A DNA stretch of 7,662 nt from an uncultured Campylobacter sp. (GTDB taxonomy: Bacteria; Campylobacterota; Campylobacteria; Campylobacterales; Campylobacteraceae), in NCBI RefSeq assembly GCF_937890585.1, contig NZ_CALACG010000069.1:1-7662 (forward strand). The letters run 5' to 3'. Positions 1 through 5,417 of the stretch are shown here, piece after piece. Below the pieces are notes generated by a model. It saw only the letters and a program-made list of their open reading frames with translations, did not search any database and was not told where the DNA came from. A program made the position numbers and the translations under genes. Position 1 is the stretch's first letter; every line of letters begins with the position of its first letter.

Positions 1-2
1 AA

Positions 3-77
3 CGCCAGGCTATAAGAAATGAAGTTGATTATGAGATAGGCAAAAAGATATTTGAGCGTTATTTGGAGCAAATATGA
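3..77 (+). CDS. 3' end of an unidentified gene (5' part outside window)
   Basis: An open frame enters from the left edge and ends at the TGA at 75-77. Its last residues read RQAIRNEVDYEIGKKIFERY and then LEQI, a charged segment likely to be helical. The stop overlaps the ATG of the next gene in an ATGA arrangement, typical of translationally coupled phage genes, which is the main reason to believe it is a real gene tail. Twenty-four residues are too few to name a family. Confidence 0.5.
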   Translation, partial: RQAIRNEVDYEIGKKIFERYLEQI

Positions 78-259
78 AAGCCGTATATATCACAATAGCC
101 GAAAGCGGAGCTAGCATAATCGCAAAGGTAGCGGACGAAAACAAAAAGATACTTGATAGATTTGAGATAAGCCGTAAGGACGCAAGCGGTGTGCTTGAAG
201 TAATGAGAAAGTGGAACGAGAAGTACAAGGGCGAAAAGGAGGCTAGCCTTGATATATAA
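74..259 (+). CDS. Small protein of unknown function (61 aa)
   Basis: I do not recognise this protein. It begins MKAVYITIAESGASIIAKVA, which looks like one or two short beta strands, followed by a charged helical part rich in Lys and Glu (about residues 20-56). There is no signal peptide, membrane segment or cysteine. The start is supported by GGAG at 65-68, five bases before the ATG, and by the ATGA overlap with the gene before it. Its 3' end runs 11 bases into the methyltransferase gene, and its last codons contain the ribosome binding site of that gene, so the two are probably coupled. Its place in an early or accessory phage cluster does not define a role. The gene is likely real; the function is unknown. 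Confidence 0.6.
   Translation: MKAVYITIAESGASIIAKVADENKKILDRFEISRKDASGVLEVMRKWNEKYKGEKEASLDI
237..242 (+). promoter_or_regulatory. Ribosome binding site that fixes a TTG start
   Basis: AGGAGG lies six bases before the TTG at 249-251, inside the end of the preceding gene. The methyltransferase frame has a TGA at 204-206 and no ATG or GTG between it and the TTG. The next in-frame ATG is codon 175, past the first catalytic motif. This strong site therefore makes TTG the start. Confidence 0.8.
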
Positions 260-1082
260 CGCTGCCCCTTTGCCATTTCAAGGACAAAAAAGAAACTTTA
301 TTAAGCAATTTAGAGAGCTTATAAAAGACGAGTTTAGAGCGCATCGGAACGGAATTTTTATTGATGCTTTTGGTGGCTCTGGTCTGCTTAGCCACAATAT
401 AAAGCAAATTTATCCAAACGCAAGGGTAATTTATAACGACTACGATAATTACAGCCAGAGGCTGGCAAATATAGAGGCAACAAACGAGATTTTACAAGCA
501 ATAGAGCCTATCACAAAAAAATATAAAAAGGATGAAAAAGTAAGTGGAGAGGATAGAGAAAAAATTATAAAAATCATAGATGAGTATATAAAGAGAGGAT
601 ATTTCATCGACTGGATAACGCTCAGCTCAAAGCTTCTTTTTGGTGGCAAATATGCTCATAATGAAGATGAATTAAAAAAAGAAAAGACGTTTTATGTAAA
701 AAACCCCAAAACGCCTTTACGTCAAGCAGATGGTTATTTAAAAGGCGTTGAGATAGCCCATAAAGATGCAATGGAGCTGATAAAAGAATTTGAAAATAAA
801 GATGTTGTATTGGTTTTAGACCCACCATATTTACAAACAAGCAAAGCAGGCTATAAATGCTTTTGGGGCTTAAGAGATTTTTTAAAGCTAATTAGACTAG
901 TGCGAGAACCTTTTATATTTTTCTCAAGTGAAAATAGCGACATTTTGCCATACATAGACGACCTAGTAGAGTATGGCGATGAAGCTTTTAAAGGGTATAG
1001 CCTAAAACAAGCAATTTTAACTAATGGACAAGCGAAGACTGATTATATGATCTATAAGAGCGGAGTAAGGGGGCTATTTTGA
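249..1082 (+). CDS. DNA adenine methyltransferase, Dam (D12 class)-like
   Basis: The protein has 277 residues, the usual size for Dam-type N6-adenine methyltransferases, which transfer a methyl group from S-adenosylmethionine to adenine. Visible motifs are in family order: PFQGQKRNF at 9-17 near the N-terminus (motif X-like), the SAM-binding loop DAFGGSG at 39-45 (motif I), acidic NDYD at 63-66 (motif II region), and the catalytic DPPY at 191-194 (motif IV). Residues about 85-185, rich in charged helices, lie between these motifs where the target-recognition part usually sits. The recognition sequence cannot be read from the protein. No partner restriction enzyme is adjacent, so this looks like an orphan phage methyltransferase that protects phage DNA or alters host expression. 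It starts at TTG with a strong ribosome binding site. Composition looks somewhat more AT-rich than the structural genes downstream. The class is well supported; the specificity is unknown. Confidence 0.88.
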   Translation: MIYNAAPLPFQGQKRNFIKQFRELIKDEFRAHRNGIFIDAFGGSGLLSHNIKQIYPNARVIYNDYDNYSQRLANIEATNEILQAIEPITKKYKKDEKVSGEDREKIIKIIDEYIKRGYFIDWITLSSKLLFGGKYAHNEDELKKEKTFYVKNPKTPLRQADGYLKGVEIAHKDAMELIKEFENKDVVLVLDPPYLQTSKAGYKCFWGLRDFLKLIRLVREPFIFFSSENSDILPYIDDLVEYGDEAFKGYSLKQAILTNGQAKTDYMIYKSGVRGLF

Positions 1083-1105
1083 GATTAACTAAAAGTAAAA
1101 AAGGA
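1072..1105 (+). repeat. Left copy of an imperfect direct repeat flanking the 98-aa gene
   Basis: This stretch covers the end of the methyltransferase gene and the bases after it. From the TTG at 1079, nine codons match the first nine codons of the HNH gene at 21 of 27 bases, including an exact GATTAACTA at 1083-1091. The similarity extends upstream: GGCTATT here against GGATATTA in the other copy. Confidence 0.6.
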
Positions 1106-1120
1106 AAGAAATGGTACTAA
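1079..1120 (+). pseudogene. Relic of an HNH gene start (13 codons)
   Basis: Starting at the TTG at 1079, which overlaps the methyltransferase stop, the frame reads MRLTKSKKGKKWY and stops at 1118-1120. The HNH gene downstream starts MRLTRSKNRAY. Six of the first nine residues are identical and the codons also match. AAGGGGG at 1069-1073 could serve as a ribosome binding site. The simplest reading is that the HNH gene, or a relative, once began here directly after the methyltransferase, and that later insertion or recombination left only its first codons. A chance match of a Lys-rich, AT-rich stretch is possible but less likely given the shared upstream bases. Confidence 0.5.
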
Positions 1121-1407
1121 ATTGTGCAGTTTATAAACTAGATATTGATGAGATAAAGGGTAGTGACGATTGGTTTGACGCTAACGGACAGCTAAAATAC
1201 AAAGAGCGATTTTTGTTTGATACACTCAAAAAAGCGGGCGAGATAGAAAAAAGTTGGCTAGTGGCCTTATTCGCAAGCGAGCAAGACGCGATAGAGTTCT
1301 GTGAGGGTGTGGGACTAAACGCAGACTCGGATTATTTTTACTTTTGCACTCGTGGACACTACTCATTAGACACAAAAATGGGCGAATATGTAGAGGTAGG
1401 ATATTAA
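1111..1407 (+). CDS. Acidic protein of unknown function (98 aa), possible inserted cargo gene
   Basis: I do not recognise this protein. It starts MVLNCAVYKLDIDEIKGSDD and ends YVEVGY. It is clearly acidic (about 19 Asp/Glu against about 10 Lys/Arg by eye), rich in aromatic residues (for example DYFYF at 74-78), and has cysteines at 5, 64 and 79. No membrane segment or signal peptide is visible. The start is supported by AAGGA at 1101-1105, five bases before the ATG. Its TAA shares one base with the ATG of the HNH gene. It lies between the two copies of the HNH-start repeat, so it looks like an extra gene placed between two genes that were once adjacent. A small acidic protein beside a phage methyltransferase could be a DNA-mimic anti-restriction factor, but nothing in the sequence proves that. 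The gene is likely real; its role is open. Confidence 0.7.
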   Translation: MVLNCAVYKLDIDEIKGSDDWFDANGQLKYKERFLFDTLKKAGEIEKSWLVALFASEQDAIEFCEGVGLNADSDYFYFCTRGHYSLDTKMGEYVEVGY

Positions 1408-1433
1408 TGCGATTAACTAGAAGCAAAAATAGA
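1399..1433 (+). repeat. Right copy of the imperfect direct repeat (start of the HNH gene)
   Basis: This copy includes the ribosome binding region and first nine codons of the intact HNH gene. The exact match GATTAACTA is at 1411-1419. The two start codons, TTG at 1079 and ATG at 1407, are 328 bases apart, the length of the intervening unit. Confidence 0.6.
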
Positions 1434-1667
1434 GCCTACCAGCTAAGACTACTTGAAGCGTATCCACTTTGCCAAATATGCGAGAAACAACAAAGCATAG
1501 AGTGTCACCATGTACGCTATGGCAGATTTGGAGCAGATAAGGACGACAGCAAACAAATAGCCGTTTGTAGAGAGTGTCATCAATGGTGCCACGCACACAA
1601 ACACGAGAGTATAGAAAAATATGAGGAGGTGGCTGATGAGAATTGGCAACGTTTCGGCGATTGTTAA
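1407..1667 (+). CDS. Small HNH-type nuclease
   Basis: The protein has 86 residues and carries a zinc-finger HNH (beta-beta-alpha-metal) nuclease core. CQIC at 22-25 and CREC at 54-57 form the two zinc-binding knuckles, HH at 34-35 is the usual catalytic pair, and H58 and H62 follow where the last metal-binding histidine is expected. Small HNH proteins near phage terminases often assist DNA packaging or cleave DNA; that role is inferred from position. The asparagine usually found five residues before the second knuckle is Lys49 here. An in-frame ATG exists at 1344, but it lies inside the preceding gene; the ATG at 1407 is preceded by GAGGTAGG at 1393-1400 and fits the one-base overlap with that gene. 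The 3' end overlaps the next gene by 32 bases. Confidence 0.82.
   Translation: MRLTRSKNRAYQLRLLEAYPLCQICEKQQSIECHHVRYGRFGADKDDSKQIAVCRECHQWCHAHKHESIEKYEEVADENWQRFGDC
1623..1630 (+). promoter_or_regulatory. Ribosome binding site choosing the start at 1636
   Basis: GAGGAGGT lies five bases before the ATG at 1636, within the HNH coding region. A second in-frame ATG at 1621 would put this site inside the gene, so the later ATG is the better start. Confidence 0.75.
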
Positions 1668-2016
1668 AAGCAAATATGGTAACAAAAAAACCAAGGGCTT
1701 TGATAGTGCCAAAGAGTGGCGTAGAAACCAAGAGCTAGAAACCTTACAGCGAGCTGGCGAGATAAGCGAGCTAAAACGTCAAGTGCCCTTTACGCTAATG
1801 CCTAGTTTTGCCATAACAGACGAAACAACCAAGCAAGGCTTTAGAATGATACGTGAGATCAGATACATAGCAGATTTTACATACCGCTTAAAAAATGGCA
1901 AGAGGATAATAGAGGACGTAAAGGGAATGCAAACGGACGTTTTCAAGCTGAAGCGAAAACTGCTAGAGAGAAAAATAGCCCTTGGAGTGATAGAGGGCGA
2001 GTTTAGGATTTATTAG
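1636..2016 (+). CDS. DUF1064-type putative nuclease
   Basis: The protein has 126 residues from the chosen start. It resembles the DUF1064 phage family: a basic opening KSKYGNKKTKGFDSAKEW at 11-28, a helical segment ending in GEISELKRQVPF at 41-52, then YIADFTYRLKNGKRIIEDVKG at 77-97 in parts (Asp80; Glu93, Asp94, Lys96). This D...ExK-like arrangement is what a PD-(D/E)XK nuclease core looks like, with Glu27 as a possible further acidic residue, so a DNA-cleaving role in replication or recombination is inferred. The gene overlaps the HNH gene by 32 bases and is followed after four bases by the next gene, so it is co-transcribed with them. Family assignment is from memory of the pattern; activity is unproven. 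Confidence 0.78.
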   Translation: MRIGNVSAIVKSKYGNKKTKGFDSAKEWRRNQELETLQRAGEISELKRQVPFTLMPSFAITDETTKQGFRMIREIRYIADFTYRLKNGKRIIEDVKGMQTDVFKLKRKLLERKIALGVIEGEFRIY

Positions 2017-2020
2017 AAAA

Positions 2021-2374
2021 ATGGATTTGCCTAATTTAAAACATTTAGACGTATTTTATGCCGTGCTTGATAAATTTTACCCAGACTGGGAAAAGAGAGA
2101 GGATCACTATTATTTAACGGAAATTTCGTTTTTAATAAGGGAGGTATTAAATAGCCCCTATACGGACGAAACTGTTATTAATAATCTAAGAGTAAGCGAG
2201 GTAAAGAAATACCAAAACGAGCTTAACACGTTATTAAATACGCCTAAAGAATTTTTAGATTGGGTGTTAAAGCATAGAATGGCAGCGGATAGGCGAAAGA
2301 TGTGCCAAAGTAAATTTATAAAGCCTAAACGCAAGTATAAAAAGAAAAAATATCAACAACCGACTTTATTTTAA
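2021..2374 (+). CDS. Small basic protein of unknown function with C-terminal QPTLF
   Basis: I do not recognise the fold. Residues 1-90 are mixed and mostly helical (for example YYLTEISFLIREVLN at 30-44, KEFLDWVLKHRMAADRR at 76-92). Residues 99-111 are strongly basic (KPKRKYKKKK at 101-110), and the protein ends YQQPTLF. A terminal Q-x-x-L-F is the pattern of bacterial sliding-clamp-binding peptides, and the flexible basic stretch before it could act as a DNA-touching tether. This points to a protein that meets the replication clamp, but it is only a motif match. The ribosome binding site is weak (TAGGAT about 12 bases upstream), so translation probably depends on the gene just before it, which ends four bases away. 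The terminase small subunit starts seven bases after the stop. Confidence 0.72.
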   Translation: MDLPNLKHLDVFYAVLDKFYPDWEKREDHYYLTEISFLIREVLNSPYTDETVINNLRVSEVKKYQNELNTLLNTPKEFLDWVLKHRMAADRRKMCQSKFIKPKRKYKKKKYQQPTLF

Positions 2375-2381
2375 GGGGTAG

Positions 2382-2918
2382 ATGGTGGGAAAAATAACAG
2401 ATGAGATAAAAGAGAAAATTTTGGCTGACTTTCATACGGGCAAATTTTCACAAAGAGAGCTAGCAAAAAAATATAGTGTATCAAATGGCACTGTGGCCAA
2501 TTTACTCAAAGGATTAACGCCAAAAAATGAGCATTTAGTTGAAGCTCAAATAACGCTATTGTCGGCACAAACTCAAAAATCAGAAATAGAAATGAGCAGT
2601 ATTTTGAGCACTGCCAAAGATGAAGCATATAACCGCGGATTAATATTTAATGCTACGCAAAAAAATCTTAATCGAGTGATGGATATGCTAGATAAAAATA
2701 CCAAATACGAAAAGGTAGGTATCGGTGACGGGGTGCAGACTTTCGAGCCCATAGAGCTAAACGCAAACGATTTCAAAGCCTTGCAAGAAGCCATAGATAA
2801 AGCAAGCCTAACACTAGGAGTAAATTCACGCACTGGCAACATTAGTATAAATAACACCAACGCACAACAAACTGAAGTAACCGAAATTAGGCGAACGATA
2901 GTAAAGCTTGATAAATGA
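2382..2918 (+). CDS. terS: Terminase small subunit
   Basis: The protein has 178 residues. The N-terminal part is a helix-turn-helix of the kind used to bind the packaging site: FSQRELAKKYSVSNGTVANL at 22-41. A long helical middle region (about 50-105) fits the oligomerisation part of small terminase subunits. The C-terminal tail (about 150-178), rich in Asn and then charged, is where such proteins usually contact the large subunit. The placement directly before the large subunit, with an ATGA overlap, strongly supports the role: binding phage DNA and presenting it to the motor. AAGG at 2373-2376 precedes the ATG by five bases; a GTG one codon later is a minor alternative start. Confidence 0.85.
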   Translation: MVGKITDEIKEKILADFHTGKFSQRELAKKYSVSNGTVANLLKGLTPKNEHLVEAQITLLSAQTQKSEIEMSSILSTAKDEAYNRGLIFNATQKNLNRVMDMLDKNTKYEKVGIGDGVQTFEPIELNANDFKALQEAIDKASLTLGVNSRTGNISINNTNAQQTEVTEIRRTIVKLDK

Positions 2919-4135
2919 TAATTGATTTAAACACTGCCCCAATCTTTGAGCCACTATTGGAAAATAAAAGATACAAAGGGGCTAAAGGCGGACGTGGTAG
3001 TGGGAAAAGCCATTTTTTTGCCGAGTGCATAATCGAAACAATGCTAATCAACCCAGACGCTCGCATAGTTTGTATAAGGGAAATACAACGATCGCTAAAG
3101 TTTTCATCAAAAGCCCTAATAGAAAGCAAGATAAACAGCTTAGGGGTAAGTGAATATTTTGAGATAACACTAACCGAGATCAGAGCTAAGCGTGGCAATG
3201 GGTTAATAATTTTTCAAGGCATGCAAGACCATACCGCCGATAGTATAAAATCACTAGAGGGCTTTGATGTTGCGTGGGTGGAGGAAGCACAAAACCTAAG
3301 CAAGCGAAGCCTAGAGCTTTTACGTCCGACTATACGCAAGGAAAACTCCGAGCTTTGGTTTAGCTGGAACCCTGAAAACGAAACGGACGCAGTGGATAGC
3401 TTTTTTAAACAAATGCAAGAGAATGGTGCGACTGATTTTATTCTAGTTACAGCAAATTTTAGCGATAACCCATTTTTGCCAACCGAACTATTTAACGAGC
3501 AAGAATACGATCGCAGGTATAATCCCAGCACCTACGAGCATATTTGGCTAGGGGGCTACAACACAAAGAGCGACGCACTTATTTTCAAAGGCAAATTTAG
3601 AGTAGAAAATTTTAGCACGGACGGGTTAGGCAATCCTTACCACGGCTTAGACTTCGGTTTTGCTAATGATCCGACAGCGGCGATAAGGTGCTATATACAC
3701 GACCGAAAACTCTACATAAGCCACGAGGCTGGAGCGGTAGGGTTAGAGCTTGATTACACGGCGGAGTTTTTAAAAGAGCGTATCGAAAATATACATAAAT
3801 ATGTAATAAGAGCCGATAACGCACGCCCTGAAAGTATAAGCTATTTAAAAAGGCACGGGCTAAGCATGATAACGCCAACAATAAAAGGCAAAGGCAGCAT
3901 AGAGGACGGCATAGAGTTTATACGCAGTTTTGAAGCAATCATAATACACGAGCGTTGTGTTGAAACCGCAAGGGAATTTAGATTATACAGCTACAAAACC
4001 GACCCACATAGTGGCGATATATTGCCACAAATACTAGATGAAAACAACCACTACATAGATGCATTACGTTACGCCCTAGAACCACTAATAAAAAGCAAAA
4101 CAACAATTTGGGGACACATTACAAGCCGAAGCTAA
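2915..4135 (+). CDS. terL: Terminase large subunit, PBSX type
   Basis: This is the packaging motor: an ATPase that translocates DNA into the procapsid and a nuclease that cuts concatemers. The 406 residues match the usual family length. Walker A is GGRGSGKS at 25-32, Walker B is FDVAWVEEA at 117-125 with catalytic Glu123 or Glu124, and LWFSWNPEN at 147-155 is the coupling (motif III) region. The RNase H-like nuclease half shows the expected spaced acids: Asp246 in GLDFGFANDP, Asp301 in RADNARPES, and Asp382 in HYIDALRYAL. All key residues are present, so the enzyme looks intact. The start overlaps the stop of terS by four bases, which would keep the two subunits coupled. The gene is followed by a 46-base gap with a hairpin before the portal gene. 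Confidence 0.96.
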   Translation: MIIDLNTAPIFEPLLENKRYKGAKGGRGSGKSHFFAECIIETMLINPDARIVCIREIQRSLKFSSKALIESKINSLGVSEYFEITLTEIRAKRGNGLIIFQGMQDHTADSIKSLEGFDVAWVEEAQNLSKRSLELLRPTIRKENSELWFSWNPENETDAVDSFFKQMQENGATDFILVTANFSDNPFLPTELFNEQEYDRRYNPSTYEHIWLGGYNTKSDALIFKGKFRVENFSTDGLGNPYHGLDFGFANDPTAAIRCYIHDRKLYISHEAGAVGLELDYTAEFLKERIENIHKYVIRADNARPESISYLKRHGLSMITPTIKGKGSIEDGIEFIRSFEAIIIHERCVETAREFRLYSYKTDPHSGDILPQILDENNHYIDALRYALEPLIKSKTTIWGHITSRS

Positions 4136-4145
4136 CACCCAAAAA

Positions 4146-4176
4146 CGCCTTATTATTAATCAAAAAATAAAAGGCG
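4146..4176 (+). promoter_or_regulatory. Hairpin covering the portal ribosome binding site
   Basis: CGCCTT (4146-4151) pairs with AAGGCG (4171-4176), and TTATT (4153-4157) pairs with AATAA (4166-4170), with A4152 bulged and an eight-base loop. This gives 11 base pairs. The AAGG of the portal ribosome binding site (4171-4174, ATG at 4182) lies in the right arm, so folding would hide it. There is no run of T after the hairpin on the + strand, so it is a poor terminator in that direction. On the - strand the stem is followed by TTTTT (complement of 4141-4145), so it could stop antisense transcription. Confidence 0.5.
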
Positions 4177-4181
4177 GAATA

Positions 4182-5417
4182 ATGGGGCAAAAAATAACCG
4201 ATAGCTTAGAAAACCTAGTAACTAAAATGGGGCAAATGACGGCGAATAGAGATTATACGCCATTATTAGTCACAAACACACAGCTTCTAAACGCTTACAA
4301 CAATGGTTGGATAGCTAAACGCTACATTAAAAAGACCATAGGCGATATGTTAAAAATGGGGCGTGAAATCGACTGGGACGATATAGACGAAGAACGCAAA
4401 AAAGAGTATTACGATGCTTGCGGTAAGATAGAGATTGAGGGCGTTATTAAAGACCTGCTTTTTAACGTTTTGCTTTATGGCGAAGCGGCGATATTAGCCG
4501 TAACAGACGCAAGCGAGAAAACCTACCAACTCCCATTAAGCCCTAATGAAACAATTAAACAATTTATCGTTTTTGGCAAGGGCGAATTTAAAGCAAGAAA
4601 TGCAGAACACAAATTTAACCGACCTAGCCTTTATGATGTGAAGGGAGTTAAAACTCACGTTAGCCGTCTTTGTATAGTGCAAGGGGGAATAAAAAGCTAT
4701 GGTATAAAACAGCGTGAAAGTATAAGTGATATAGCTACCGCCCTTGATATTATTAAGATGTTTGACACTATCACGCTAAGCGTTAGCGACTTGATCGAGG
4801 AGTGCAAAATAGATGTATACAAAATGGATGGGTATAACGAGCAAATAGCAATAGGCAACGAGGGCGAGATACTAAAACGGCTAAGACTAATAAATGAAGC
4901 CAAAAGCTACACTAACGCAATAGCTATGGATATGAAAGACGACTACCTAACCAAAGAAAACAATTTAACGGGTATAGCCGAGCTTTGGAGTAAGAGTTGT
5001 ATTGTGGTAGCTGGAGCATTAAACCGCCCTATTAGCATACTATTTGGTGAGGGAGCTGGTGGCTTTAGTAGTGGCGAAGAAGACAACCGAGCATATTATG
5101 AAACGATCAACGAACTACAAAACACACTATTGCGCCCAGTTTATGACTTCATCGATCCGTTTATCTTAGGTGAAACCCTAGAATACGATTTTTACAGCAT
5201 AGACAGCCTAAATGACAAAGAAAAAGCCGAAATTTTAAACGTAAAAAGCACAGCGCTTGGTAATTTGCTAGATAAGGGTGTAATAACCGAAGCGATAATT
5301 TTAAAAGAGCTAAAAGACGAGGGGCTGATTAAAAACATAAGCCCAGAGGATATAAACGAAGCCGAGCTATTAGCCCAAAAGTTAGACGAGCCAGCCGATG
5401 AAACCGACCTTATCTGA
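4182..5417 (+). CDS. Phage portal protein, DUF1073 type
   Basis: The portal forms the ring at one capsid vertex through which DNA enters and to which the tail attaches. The 411 residues lie near the low end of the usual family size. Family-like segments are NGWIAKRYIKKTIGDMLKMG at 41-60, the conserved helical stem region IAELWSKSCIVVAGALNRP at 265-283, and the loop ILFGEGAGGFSSGEEDNRAY at 286-305, matching the Gly-rich acidic motif of this portal family. The C-terminal part (about 343-411) is charged and helical. It follows terL and precedes an F-like head protein, which is the standard order. The ribosome binding site (AAGGCGG, 4171-4177) is imperfect and lies in a hairpin. The 3' end overlaps the next gene by 20 bases. 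Confidence 0.9.
   Translation: MGQKITDSLENLVTKMGQMTANRDYTPLLVTNTQLLNAYNNGWIAKRYIKKTIGDMLKMGREIDWDDIDEERKKEYYDACGKIEIEGVIKDLLFNVLLYGEAAILAVTDASEKTYQLPLSPNETIKQFIVFGKGEFKARNAEHKFNRPSLYDVKGVKTHVSRLCIVQGGIKSYGIKQRESISDIATALDIIKMFDTITLSVSDLIEECKIDVYKMDGYNEQIAIGNEGEILKRLRLINEAKSYTNAIAMDMKDDYLTKENNLTGIAELWSKSCIVVAGALNRPISILFGEGAGGFSSGEEDNRAYYETINELQNTLLRPVYDFIDPFILGETLEYDFYSIDSLNDKEKAEILNVKSTALGNLLDKGVITEAIILKELKDEGLIKNISPEDINEAELLAQKLDEPADETDLI

Noticed and set aside
10..276. Open frame on the - strand (88 codons) with many Ser/Leu/Phe residues
   Set aside because: It lies opposite two well-supported + strand genes, its composition is what antisense of AT-rich, Lys-rich genes gives, and it has no ribosome binding site.
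515..521. Runs of seven A in the methyltransferase gene (515-521 and 674-680), as possible phase-variation tracts
   Set aside because: Short A runs are common in AT-rich genomes; Campylobacter phase variation mostly uses long G/C runs, and both runs are in frame in an intact gene.
449..840. Two - strand open frames opposite the methyltransferase gene
   Set aside because: They oppose a gene with clear catalytic motifs and read as hydrophobic low-information sequence.
1344..1406. Longer N-terminus for the HNH protein from an ATG at 1344
   Set aside because: It lies inside the 98-aa gene in another frame and has no ribosome binding site; the ATG at 1407 has one and begins the family-like MRLTRSKN.
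1621..1635. Start of the DUF1064-type gene at 1621
   Set aside because: The AGGAGG lies after this ATG and is correctly spaced only for the ATG at 1636.
1417..1731. Overlapping - strand frames opposite the HNH and DUF1064 genes, with hydrophobic, membrane-like translations
   Set aside because: The hydrophobic look is the mirror of Lys/Glu-rich coding on the + strand; the opposite frames carry recognisable nuclease motifs.
2573..3531. Further - strand frames opposite terS and terL
   Set aside because: Opposite strongly identified terminase genes; no independent support.
4136..4181. Promoter for the head genes in the gap after terL
   Set aside because: The stretch is A/T-rich, but I could not place a convincing -10 element with correct spacing; the hairpin explains most of the gap.
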